From Ruminococcus sp. (GTDB lineage: Bacteria; Bacillota; Clostridia; Oscillospirales; Ruminococcaceae): 9,155 nt of DNA. The position numbers were made by a program, and so were the translations under genes. The notes under the pieces were generated by a model. The model did not search any database, was not told where the DNA came from, and saw only the letters and a program-made list of their open reading frames with translations. The DNA lies in assembly GCA_029063695.1 (NCBI GenBank), contig JAIDNR010000053.1, forward strand, positions 1-9,155. The letters run 5' to 3'. Shown here one piece after another: positions 1 through 6,418 of this stretch (the stretch's first letter is position 1; every line of letters starts with the position of its first letter).

Positions 1-300
1 TTTGACTGTTTTTTCGTCTGACAGCTTATCTTCAAAACGATCTACACGCTTGAAATTACGGTTTACAGCTTTATCGTATTTCGATATCACAACAGAGTGT
101 TCTGTATTGATCTGCTGGTTCGATGTCCTTGCAAGTTCTGCAGTCTTCTGTCACCACACGGTCGCAGTAAAGAGTTTTTCTTTTGGTCTTGGGAATGAAA
201 AAATGTCCGCAGTATGGAATTTTTTCGATTACCTTATCCTCAATCAGAAACAGCTGCATAAAAGAGTGCAGCATACTTTTTAACAATGATGCTGTAGCTG
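1..300 (-). pseudogene. Decayed fragment resembling a DUF6076 (CGRYF/YCDR) protein
   Basis: Read on the minus strand, bases about 290-110 give a helix-like stretch, then PYCGHFFIPKTKRKTLYCDR and a following TCKDIEPADQYR. This is the pattern I associate with DUF6076-type proteins (C-x2-CGRYF-IPKG...YCDR...TCQ-IGA), a zinc-knuckle-like module of unknown function. The frame stops at TAA (71-73). The family-like sequence resumes in another frame over 76-1 as YDKAVNRNFKRVDRFEDK and runs off the left edge. A frameshift between about 110 and 76 therefore breaks the gene. The first Cys of the expected pair is also missing (EKIPYC instead of K-C-x2-C). No convincing start or ribosome binding site is visible, and the residues encoded above base 300 look like noise. 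I infer a remnant rather than a working gene. The family name comes from memory of the motif and is moderately sure. Confidence 0.5.
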
Positions 301-334
301 CTAAGTTGTTTGATGTTGCTGTCAGGAGGCTTGA

Positions 335-463
335 TATAATAAAAAACAAACGAATCATAGTACATCTAAGCTTACAGACGATGAAATGATGCTGCTTGAG
401 CAATACCGCAGGCTTACTCCAACTCAAAAAGAAGAAATAATCAGATTGATAACAGATAAATAG
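335..463 (+). pseudogene. C-terminal tail resembling an XRE-type helix-turn-helix regulator
   Basis: An open stretch of 42 codons follows an in-frame TGA (332-334) and ends at TAG (461-463). Its last part reads KLTDDEMMLLEQYRRL followed by TPTQKEEIIRLITDK. This LT-x-(D/E)E-x-x-LL-x-x-YR-x-L-(S/T)-x-x-x-(K/R)-x-x-I pattern is typical of the C-terminal end of many Firmicute XRE/Cro-type regulators. No helix-turn-helix part, start codon or ribosome binding site is present, so this is a 3' remnant. It lies head to head with the decayed minus-strand fragment, which suggests a rearranged junction near 290-335. Alternatively it could be a short independent peptide, but nothing supports its translation. 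Confidence 0.4.
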
Positions 464-548
464 AAGTGTGTTATGATGTAACAGTAAGGAGTAAGAATAT
501 CATTCTAACTGAAATGAGCTATAAACCGCACGGATTCAGGAAATTATC

Positions 549-577
549 AAAAAAGCACATACCTACATGATATGTGC
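549..577 (-). terminator. Intrinsic terminator of the two-component operon
   Basis: On the minus strand a 7-bp stem (GCACATA/TATGTGC; 571-577 with 555-561) with a 9-nt loop is followed directly by six T (complement of A at 549-554). It lies 28 bp beyond the kinase stop codon, as expected for the end of the 2712-605 transcript. The plus-strand side has only a TT-ATATATA tail, so termination in that direction would be weak. Confidence 0.75.
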
Positions 578-604
578 CTTATATATATGTATAATCTGCC
601 ACTG

Positions 605-1948
605 TTACGCAGAATCGCTTTGATTATCTTTTGGCAGACAAAGTGCAATATCCGAATAAAATTCGTTTGCAGAATGAGAAAACTTTGCAATACCGTGATA
701 TTTTTCAGCAATTATTTTCATGGAATCCATACCGATACAGCTTCCGTTTCTTTTAGTGGAAAGATATTGACCGTCTTTCATTTTCACAACGCCGTCAAAA
801 TTGTTAGTAGAAACAACATACAGTCTGTTCCCGTTGCGGATTTCTGTGGTAAGGCAGAAATACCGTGAATCCGACCGCAGGGTCTGACATCCTGCGATTG
901 CATTTTCCATGATGTTACCAAACAGTGCCGCCATATCAGGTTCGGCGAAAGACAGCGGTTCAGGAAGTTCTATTTGCCAGTCAGTATGTATTCCTGCGGA
1001 AACCGCCATCTCCTGATAATAGCCGAACAGAGCGTTCAGTGCAGAATTGGCACAGTAGTTCGCCGGAGTGTTTTCTGTAAGACTTATGTCATATTCCGCA
1101 AGATGCGTCCGAATACTGTCAATATCACCCTTTTCCGCAAGAGAAGAAAGCAGACGGACGGAATGTCGGAAGTCGTGACGAAGCCTTGCGGTCTGGCGCA
1201 TATGTTCCTGTAATGAATGGTATTGGTGAGCTTGTATTTCAAGAAGTTTTGTGCGCTCCGACAGCTTTGTGTGTTCCAGTATGACGAATGCGCCATGATA
1301 AAAAAGAGTATAAATAGCCGTAAGCACAGCAAAAGCACCTACCTCGAATATGGGAAAAATCCAAATCATACGTCCTGTGTGGAGGGTACTGTAGGATTGC
1401 GGAACAGCAATCACGTTGAGAATCAGGAAAACGGAGGAAAGCGCTACTGTTGAGTACCATAATTTCGGGACATTAAGCCTGTCTACAGTCAACTGAAAAT
1501 AGTGCGTGGCAGGATAGGCGAATGCCGCAAGCATCAGAACAGAAAATCCAAATTGGAACAGTGCCGCCTCTGCTGATAGATCAAATGCACCTGATTCAGG
1601 GTGAATTACGGCATCAAAAGCATAAGCGAACTGTGCCGGAAAGGTTTCTATAGCACATACTCCCACAAATATGGCGAGAGTGCAGGAGAAATCCAAATTT
1701 ACCGTGCGGCGGAACAGGAAAAAGAACAGCACAAGTGACGGTAGCAGAATTACATTCACATCAACCGACAACATGGTGTGGAGAACAGCGGAAATGACAG
1801 AAAAAGGGAGTATCACCGCCATACACATAGCGGCGGTCTTTAGCCTGGAATATCGCATTCTGTTCTGTACGGTCAAATAACAGGACGCTGCACCGGGCAG
1901 GAGTATCAGCACCTGAATAAGTGCCGACAAAAATTTACCCATATCCAT
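605..1948 (-). CDS. GHKL-type sensor histidine kinase (AgrC-like, HPK10 group)
   Basis: This is a membrane sensor kinase of 447 aa that would phosphorylate the LytTR regulator encoded just upstream. Residues 1-222 are mostly hydrophobic, with about six or seven membrane segments (roughly 5-25, 37-57, 66-80, 89-112, 128-146, 164-185 and 194-222) and no large extracellular domain. That is the usual layout of peptide- or membrane-sensing kinases of this group. A short helical linker leads to the phosphoacceptor region RHDFRH (257-262; the likely histidine is H258). The ATPase part has an N box at 344-350 (GNIMENA; N345, E348, N349) and a G box around 402-407 followed by an SMKIIAEKYHG helix, typical of HATPase_c_5/GHKL kinases. 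The ATG at 1948 has GAAAGGAG 8 nt upstream, inside the last codons of the regulator gene; the two genes are 2 bp apart and surely cotranscribed. All key residues look intact. The signal is unknown; no AgrB or AgrD homologue is in the window. Confidence 0.93.
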   Translation of the reverse strand: MDMGKFLSALIQVLILLPGAASCYLTVQNRMRYSRLKTAAMCMAVILPFSVISAVLHTMLSVDVNVILLPSLVLFFFLFRRTVNLDFSCTLAIFVGVCAIETFPAQFAYAFDAVIHPESGAFDLSAEAALFQFGFSVLMLAAFAYPATHYFQLTVDRLNVPKLWYSTVALSSVFLILNVIAVPQSYSTLHTGRMIWIFPIFEVGAFAVLTAIYTLFYHGAFVILEHTKLSERTKLLEIQAHQYHSLQEHMRQTARLRHDFRHSVRLLSSLAEKGDIDSIRTHLAEYDISLTENTPANYCANSALNALFGYYQEMAVSAGIHTDWQIELPEPLSFAEPDMAALFGNIMENAIAGCQTLRSDSRYFCLTTEIRNGNRLYVVSTNNFDGVVKMKDGQYLSTKRNGSCIGMDSMKIIAEKYHGIAKFSHSANEFYSDIALCLPKDNQSDSA

Positions 1949-1950
1949 GA

Positions 1951-2712
1951 TTATTTCTCCTTTCTGTGATGATTGTCGGCAATTACCGACTGACGTCTGC
2001 GTATTTTTTCAAAATTATAATCCATGACCATCTGCTCAACTATGGCACTTTCACGCACACGAACCGGAAATTTTGAACCGTTTTCCATAATACAGCAGTT
2101 ATTTTCAAATTCAAGAATATGTTCGGCGTTCACTGTGATACCCTTATTTACAGGGATAAATCTGGGGGCTGCACCTGTTTGTTTCAGAAATTCAGGCATA
2201 GTCATGCGGCAGTGCAGCTTTTCTCCGCCTGAAAGGGTTATGTCGAGGTAGTGAGCGTCCGTGACGGCGGAAACTATCTCATCGAGGAACACACGGACGG
2301 TCTGACGATTGATTATTATTTCCATATACTGTGCTTTATCCGGCAGAATTTCCAGAGCCTCCGTCATAATCTGCACAATGCGTTCTGTGGTGAAAGGTTT
2401 CTGTATGTATTCAAAAGCGTGACAGGAAAAAGCGTCAGGCATATGCTCCGAACTTGAAGTGAGGAATATGAGAATACAGTGTTTGTCCTGTTTTCGGAGG
2501 AATTTAGCTGTTTCCACTCCTGTCATGCCGTTCATATAGATGTCCATAAAAATTATATCAAAATCATCTTTATCAAAAATATTGATAAATTCTTCACCGC
2601 TTGAAAAAATTGATATATCAAAGGAAGTCCGCCAATCTTCCGACAGTTTTTTCAGAATAGTTTTCAGTCTGACAGCCTCCTGCGGTACGTCCTCAACGAT
2701 TGCAATACGCAT
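1951..2712 (-). CDS. LytTR-family response regulator
   Basis: This is a cytoplasmic response regulator of 253 aa with a receiver domain (about 1-120) and a LytTR DNA-binding domain (about 131-235). The receiver has the acidic pair E7/D8, phosphoacceptor D57 in IIFMDIYMNG, T85 and the conserved lysine K105 in the YIQKPF motif. The second domain has the LytTR pattern: an IIINRQTVRVFLDEI strand region, the AHYLDITL strand, an F-x-x-VNK-x-x-x-VN turn (185-195) and a basic C-terminus. I chose the ATG at 2712 (MRIAIVEDV) rather than the in-frame ATG at 2736. The 2736 codon would place the Shine-Dalgarno AAGGAG inside the gene and add eight residues before the receiver fold. The gene precedes its partner kinase by 2 bp. 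It is transcribed divergently from the 3078 operon, and the shared intergenic region holds a LytTR-like direct repeat, so it probably controls that operon and perhaps itself. Confidence 0.93.
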   Translation of the reverse strand: MRIAIVEDVPQEAVRLKTILKKLSEDWRTSFDISIFSSGEEFINIFDKDDFDIIFMDIYMNGMTGVETAKFLRKQDKHCILIFLTSSSEHMPDAFSCHAFEYIQKPFTTERIVQIMTEALEILPDKAQYMEIIINRQTVRVFLDEIVSAVTDAHYLDITLSGGEKLHCRMTMPEFLKQTGAAPRFIPVNKGITVNAEHILEFENNCCIMENGSKFPVRVRESAIVEQMVMDYNFEKIRRRQSVIADNHHRKEK

Positions 2713-2735
2713 TTCATCACGCTCCTTATGATACA

Positions 2736-2744
2736 ATTATAGCA
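2736..2744 (-). promoter_or_regulatory. Extended -10 promoter of the two-component operon
   Basis: On the minus strand this reads TGCTATAAT: a perfect TATAAT hexamer with the TG of an extended -10, 23 bp upstream of the regulator ATG. The position expected for the -35 (2764-2759) reads TGGTAT, a poor match. Such a promoter may be weak or activator-dependent, and the direct repeat at 2775-2808 begins 10 bp upstream of that -35 position. Confidence 0.6.
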
Positions 2745-2774
2745 TATTTTCTTCATTAATACCAGTACCCACGA

Positions 2775-2808
2775 TGACGTTCTTGCCAGAAAATTGACGT
2801 TCTTGCCA
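2775..2808. promoter_or_regulatory. Direct-repeat operator, probable LytTR binding site
   Basis: TGACGTTCTTGCCA occurs twice without mismatch (2775-2788 and 2795-2808), separated by GAAAAT, giving a 20-bp period or about two helical turns. Known LytTR sites are paired direct repeats of a roughly 9-bp motif, [TA][AC][CA]GTTN[AG][TG], spaced by about 12 bp. Here GACGTTCTT (2776-2784 and 2796-2804) matches seven of nine positions with an 11-bp spacer. It ends 6 bp before the plus-strand -35 element and lies 10 bp from the -35 position of the minus-strand promoter. Binding by the adjacent regulator is inferred. Confidence 0.7.
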
Positions 2809-2814
2809 AAACAC

Positions 2815-2843
2815 TTGACACAGTATAGTATTTATGTTAAAAT
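2815..2843 (+). promoter_or_regulatory. Near-consensus sigma-A promoter of the 3078 operon
   Basis: TTGACA (2815-2820) is separated by exactly 17 bp from TAAAAT (2838-2843), so transcription should start near 2850. The direct repeat lies immediately upstream. With so good a core promoter, the regulator may act as a repressor or as a modulator of the neighbouring weak promoter as easily as an activator. Confidence 0.8.
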
Positions 2844-2891
2844 GAAAACATGAAAATTTTATGAAAATTCACAAAAGGGGTTGACAGACGT

Positions 2892-3056
2892 ATGAAAATG
2901 CTGTACGATTTAGACAGACATACATACAGACAGACATACATACAGACAGACAGAATAGTTCTGTCCCTTTTTCATGCGCAAAAAAATATAACAGTAAATT
3001 ATACCCGAAAGGGCTGTAGACTCAGGTCTATAGCTTTTTCGGGTTTTTTATTTTAA
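2892..3056 (+). CDS. Possible 54-aa leader peptide running through the terminator
   Basis: An ATG at 2892 opens a 54-codon frame ending at TAA (3054-3056). AAAAGGGG lies 11 nt upstream, a workable though long spacing. The peptide begins MKMLYDLDRHTY and is then dominated by Arg, Gln, Thr and Tyr from the tetranucleotide repeat, with no recognisable domain or signal peptide. The frame passes through the whole terminator hairpin, so a translating ribosome would keep the hairpin from forming. The 3' half is encoded by regulatory DNA, which argues against a selected protein product. It could also be a chance ORF. Confidence 0.3.
   Translation: MKMLYDLDRHTYRQTYIQTDRIVLSLFHAQKNITVNYTRKGCRLRSIAFSGFLF
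2912..2954 (+). repeat. ACAG/ACAT tetranucleotide tract with a 16-bp higher-order repeat
   Basis: Forty-three bases are built only from tetranucleotides of the form ACAG/ACAT. They are organised as two adjacent copies of ACAGACATACATACAG with further ACAG units at the end. Neither 4 nor 16 is a multiple of three, so slippage would shift the short ORF that spans the tract. The tract also offers several copies of GACAGA able to pair with TCTGTC at 2960-2965. Confidence 0.85.
3003..3049 (+). terminator. Strong intrinsic terminator or attenuator before the first structural gene
   Basis: Bases 3003-3021 pair with 3026-3044 over 19 consecutive positions (three of them G-U) around the tetraloop TCAG, followed by a T tract at 3044-3049 and another TTTT at 3051-3054. 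It lies between the plus-strand promoter and the GTG at 3078, where a constitutive terminator would switch off the operon. Regulated readthrough, an independent small RNA or a second unseen promoter are the alternatives. Confidence 0.85.
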
Positions 3057-3077
3057 AATGTATAAAGGAGATTAGCT

Positions 3078-5486
3078 GTGCCTGAAATTAATAAAAATAA
3101 AAAACTTGATGCCAATATGGCTGCTATGATGTACTACCAAATTGATAGAATATTTGGTGCAGGAAGTCAGTTACTTACAATGGAATATCCTGGAAGAACT
3201 TTGAATCGTTTGGATTTTGCTTATCCTATCGAAGATTATAACAGCAGCAGTTTATCAAAACCATACGCTGTTGCAGAAAAGGAATTTCGTTTATGCGATA
3301 ATATGCTCGACCTGTCACCGATCGTACAGGGTCCAAACGGTTCAAATTTATCGGTAGTTTATAATACCGCAATAAACAATTACACTCCTAAACTTGATAA
3401 TGTAAAGGATTTTGTTACTGATAAAATGGAACTTCGTCTTTTCTTAATGGAAAAGATTACTGATGAGATTGACGGCGAGCAAATGACCTGCAGCAGAATG
3501 GAGTTTTGTCAGCGTACTTATCTGCGTTATTTGGAAAAGAAATACAAATGGGATCAAGAAAAAATTGATAAGCAAAAAGAATACACTACAAAAGATGAAT
3601 TAGACGAGTATGCAAAATGGCTGGCAACTACAGCATGGACAAAAGATCATGAACTTGAGTGTTTGTTTAATGATGCTGTAGTCAGGGGTTTCTATCATGA
3701 AATCATGACAATTTTAGGTTTTCTGGATGTTGCTTCACCGGCGGAACGCTTATCGTCTGCTAAAACAAACAGAAGAACCTCTACAAGGCGTTCATTGGAT
3801 GACAGCATGGATATTCTTCCGGTTCAATTTCAGCCAAGCAACTGGTTTCGTTCTCTTATGCCAAATTTTTCACCTCAAGATTTAACGTTGGGTACAGATT
3901 ATTTGACATTGGAATATCAATCTAAAAAAGCATTGCTTACAAGTCTTGAGGCAGAACTGCGAACCCTCGTATCTAATAACATTGATTCCGAAACTATTGA
4001 ACGGCTTGAATCGGAAACGTCGGCTTTAAAGGACGCTATGATTTCAGATGAAAAAAGTTATTACAGTGCTTTTACAGACGCTCAGGTTAAAGCTATAAAA
4101 TTGGCTTTTGAAATAGCTTCTAAAGGTGACATGGTTGGATTTATAAGTGGAGGTTCACAAGCAGTACAGAGTGCTTTAAGCAACGTTACTTCTAATGTTG
4201 ATTTTGCAAGTATTCTTGGGGTTGATACTAAGAATTCAGGCAGCAATGATATTATTACTGATTTGATAAAATGTACATACGATTTGTATGATAAGCATCT
4301 TAATTATTTCAAATCGTTTGATAAACTCATGGATATGCAGTTGGCTTTGACAAGCGCTCAAAGCAATGATTATCAGGATCAGATTGAAATTCTGAAAGAA
4401 AAAATCAGACTTTTAAAGCAGGAATTAAATCAGTTAGCAGTTGTTTTAACAAGTAATGCAGTAAATAATCCCTATGTCAGCGTTGTTCAAAAGGCAAAAA
4501 GTCAAGTCAAAGCATCAACTGATGCCGAAGAAGATGAAGATAATATTGAAAGTCTTAACGAGGGTATCAATGTTTTAGGCGGAGACGGAGACGGTGAAAC
4601 CGACACGGATATTAATATGAATATTCTGCCTACGTCAAAGTATGATGAGGATACTACATTTACGGATATTGTTTTCAGCAGTTCCGATATACAAACGTTA
4701 AGTCAGGAAGACCAGAATTCAACTTATTCCAAGCTTGACGGCAGCATGGGAAACCTTTTCTTTAATTCAAGTTCAAATATAGAATACTCCGCATCTTCTT
4801 CAGAATTTGTGCAGGATATGTATAGTGAAGGATTTACCATTGGAATGAGAGTTACAAAAGTAACGATAGACCGTGGGGGATGGTTTGATCCGTCAATTTT
4901 TGAATTGTCATCGTCATTTATGCGGTTGAATCCAAAAATATTGACAGGTGCCGGATTAACGGTAAATCAGATTCTTGAAGCATATAACAACAAGGACAAC
5001 AAGTATGAGCGTGGCAATTATACGGAGATACAAAAGCTGATAACTACCTCTGACGGCGGAAGAAATATTCTGCCTGCATTTCCATCGTCGTTTATAATAG
5101 TCAAGGATGTGGTTATAAAATCAACTATGAAAAGCTTTAATAAGGAACATTATAATCAATTCCGAAATATTACTGCCAATACAACTTCCCATATTTTTGG
5201 ATTCCGTATGTCAGGCGGTTATACGACGCAGAGCTATATGGGATATAACAATGGTTCAGATGGTACTGTCAACTTCTATATGCGTATTCCCGGACCGCAG
5301 ATTTTGGGCTGGTTTATGGAACTTACAGCTAAGGATAATGCTTCTAAATATGAAAGCCTTTCAAAATCAAACTACTTTACTGACATTATGGCGGCTTTGA
5401 AGGATTATAGGGAGAAGTTGAATGGATTAACGCTTGAACAAGGTGAGAAAAATTGCATCGTTGAAACTATAAAGATTCCTAAGTAA
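3078..5486 (+). CDS. Large protein of unknown function (802 aa)
   Basis: I do not recognise a named family. The GTG start has AAAGGAG 7 nt upstream. No signal peptide or membrane segment is visible, so the product is probably cytoplasmic or released by a non-classical route. Residues about 1-260 are mixed, with conserved-looking aromatic patches such as YPGRTLNRLDFAYP (37-50) and a helical region at about 110-215. Residues 275-350 and 400-455 look strongly helical and partly coiled-coil. An acidic linker with GGDGDGETDTD (about 483-511) separates these from a compact C-terminal part. There, GMRVTKVTIDRGGWFDPSIF (589-608), the AFPSSFIIVKDVVIKS strand region (667-682), an S/G-rich HIFGFRMSGGY turn (705-715) and RIPGPQILGWFMEL (736-749) look like well-packed, conserved core motifs. 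It is followed after 17 bp by a deamidase-like gene, so the two may act together. A helical body with a beta-rich C-terminal module could suit a toxin-like or structural protein, but that is a guess. Confidence 0.85.
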   Translation: MPEINKNKKLDANMAAMMYYQIDRIFGAGSQLLTMEYPGRTLNRLDFAYPIEDYNSSSLSKPYAVAEKEFRLCDNMLDLSPIVQGPNGSNLSVVYNTAINNYTPKLDNVKDFVTDKMELRLFLMEKITDEIDGEQMTCSRMEFCQRTYLRYLEKKYKWDQEKIDKQKEYTTKDELDEYAKWLATTAWTKDHELECLFNDAVVRGFYHEIMTILGFLDVASPAERLSSAKTNRRTSTRRSLDDSMDILPVQFQPSNWFRSLMPNFSPQDLTLGTDYLTLEYQSKKALLTSLEAELRTLVSNNIDSETIERLESETSALKDAMISDEKSYYSAFTDAQVKAIKLAFEIASKGDMVGFISGGSQAVQSALSNVTSNVDFASILGVDTKNSGSNDIITDLIKCTYDLYDKHLNYFKSFDKLMDMQLALTSAQSNDYQDQIEILKEKIRLLKQELNQLAVVLTSNAVNNPYVSVVQKAKSQVKASTDAEEDEDNIESLNEGINVLGGDGDGETDTDINMNILPTSKYDEDTTFTDIVFSSSDIQTLSQEDQNSTYSKLDGSMGNLFFNSSSNIEYSASSSEFVQDMYSEGFTIGMRVTKVTIDRGGWFDPSIFELSSSFMRLNPKILTGAGLTVNQILEAYNNKDNKYERGNYTEIQKLITTSDGGRNILPAFPSSFIIVKDVVIKSTMKSFNKEHYNQFRNITANTTSHIFGFRMSGGYTTQSYMGYNNGSDGTVNFYMRIPGPQILGWFMELTAKDNASKYESLSKSNYFTDIMAALKDYREKLNGLTLEQGEKNCIVETIKIPK

Positions 5487-5503
5487 AATGATGAGGTGAT
5501 AAG

Positions 5504-6400
5504 TTGAATATAATTAATGTTAACAATTTATTAGATGGGCAAACAACTAACCACCCAGTAACTTTTTTGTCAAAAGTTGAAAGTCACATTAATAGATTAA
5601 ATATCATGAATTGCGGATTGTGCTATTATGCAAGAGCTTCACAAAACACAGCCATTAAAAAAATTGATATACAATCTAATTTTATACAATATACTAATTC
5701 GTTTGCCTGCCAAGGTAATTTATTAACTTGGAAGAATGAAGCAGAGATTAATACAACAGGGGAATATAAAGATACAAACACATTACTAAATTATTTTAAA
5801 ATCGCAAACAGTATAAATGGATTTGATGGTATTATTGAACTACAACTTGATTTGAATGAGTATACTAATCAAAATGTTCTTATTTCTTCATCGCAATTAA
5901 GTGGTTGTACTGTATGTGTATTGTTTTTTAAAACAAAGAACAAGTTATGTTTCTATCATGTCGGAGGTAACCAGACAGTAGGTTATACACAAGGAGAGAA
6001 AAATATCAATTTGTTAGGTGCAATTTTGTTAGATGTATGGCATATGTATGATAATTTCCCATATAATGAAGAATTAGAGCAACTATTGAATAACACAGAA
6101 TTAACCGAGCAACAATTGATATATGGATTGATACTAATTGAAAGATGTATATCTCGAATCGAAAAAGCATCTTTTGTAATATGCTCTGTATATATGAAAG
6201 GAGATAATATAACAGATAGTAGAGAATATTCTGAATCTTGTGGAATAATTAGAGTAGATAAGTATGTTGGTAAAGGTTCTATGATATTTACTAAAAAAGC
6301 AATTACTCAAAAAAGCAGAATTTACTTGCAAAGTAACTACGATCCCCAACAAAATAATAATATGATGTTTGTACATCAACTTAATCTGATTGATATGTAA
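5504..6400 (+). CDS. Predicted CNF1/BLF1-like (LSGC-motif) deamidase-type protein
   Basis: This 298-aa protein starts at TTG (5504) with GAGGTG 5 nt upstream; no in-frame ATG gives a better start. The key feature is QLSGCTVCV followed by FYHVGGN: L132-S133-G134-C135 and H152. The LSGC motif with a downstream His is the shared catalytic signature of the glutamine deamidase domains of E. coli CNF1 (C866/H881) and Burkholderia BLF1 (C94/H106). The Cys-His separation here is 17 residues, against 15 and 12. The surrounding segments alternate like beta-strands (110-116, 136-143, 147-153), followed by helix-like stretches (168-182 and 200-222) and a Lys/Asn/Gln-rich C-terminus. There is no signal peptide, membrane segment or recognisable delivery domain. 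It is visibly more AT-rich than the next gene, suggesting separate acquisition. Possible activity is deamidation of a glutamine in a host or competitor protein; a related papain-like thiol enzyme or an inactive relative is also possible. The assignment rests on one motif and was not tested by alignment. Confidence 0.5.
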   Translation: MNIINVNNLLDGQTTNHPVTFLSKVESHINRLNIMNCGLCYYARASQNTAIKKIDIQSNFIQYTNSFACQGNLLTWKNEAEINTTGEYKDTNTLLNYFKIANSINGFDGIIELQLDLNEYTNQNVLISSSQLSGCTVCVLFFKTKNKLCFYHVGGNQTVGYTQGEKNINLLGAILLDVWHMYDNFPYNEELEQLLNNTELTEQQLIYGLILIERCISRIEKASFVICSVYMKGDNITDSREYSESCGIIRVDKYVGKGSMIFTKKAITQKSRIYLQSNYDPQQNNNMMFVHQLNLIDM

Positions 6401-6418
6401 TTTTTGGGGAGGTACTAC

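Larger units (their letters stand above)
2850..3049 (+). ncRNA. Candidate attenuated leader or small RNA upstream of the operon
   Basis: The region between the inferred start near 2850 and the U tract at 3044-3049 defines a transcript of about 200 nt if termination occurs. It contains a purine-rich Shine-Dalgarno-like AAAAGGGG (2873-2880), a short ORF, an ACAG/ACAT tetranucleotide tract, a small hairpin (2949-2955 with 2959-2965, loop TAG) and a strong terminator. The layout fits either a leader controlled by attenuation or a free small RNA. I see no known riboswitch or T-box signature in it. Confidence 0.4.

Noticed and set aside
183..389. Plus-strand 68-codon frame
   Set aside because: It lies opposite the DUF6076-like fragment and out of frame with the XRE-like tail; its sequence resembles no protein.
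491..509. Imperfect inverted repeat GTAAGAAT-ATC-ATTCTAAC
   Set aside because: It has one mismatch, a 3-nt loop, no T tract and no gene or promoter next to it. It is too short to call an operator or terminator.
2713..2736. Upstream ATG start (2736) for the response regulator
   Set aside because: The AAGGAG site would lie inside the coding region, and the -10 promoter hexamer (2741-2736) overlaps this codon, so it would not be translated from that transcript.
2912..2954. CRISPR-like short repeats
   Set aside because: The units are contiguous tetranucleotides without unique spacers, and no cas genes are present.
6134..6379. Minus-strand 81-codon frame opposite the deamidase-like gene
   Set aside because: It has no ribosome binding site and lies in the AT-rich 3' part of a plus-strand gene; it looks like a shadow frame.
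6404..6418. Upstream TTG start for the surface protein
   Set aside because: The TTG overlaps the GGGGAGGT ribosome binding site, which is well placed for the ATG at 6419, and the extra five residues would precede a normal signal peptide start.
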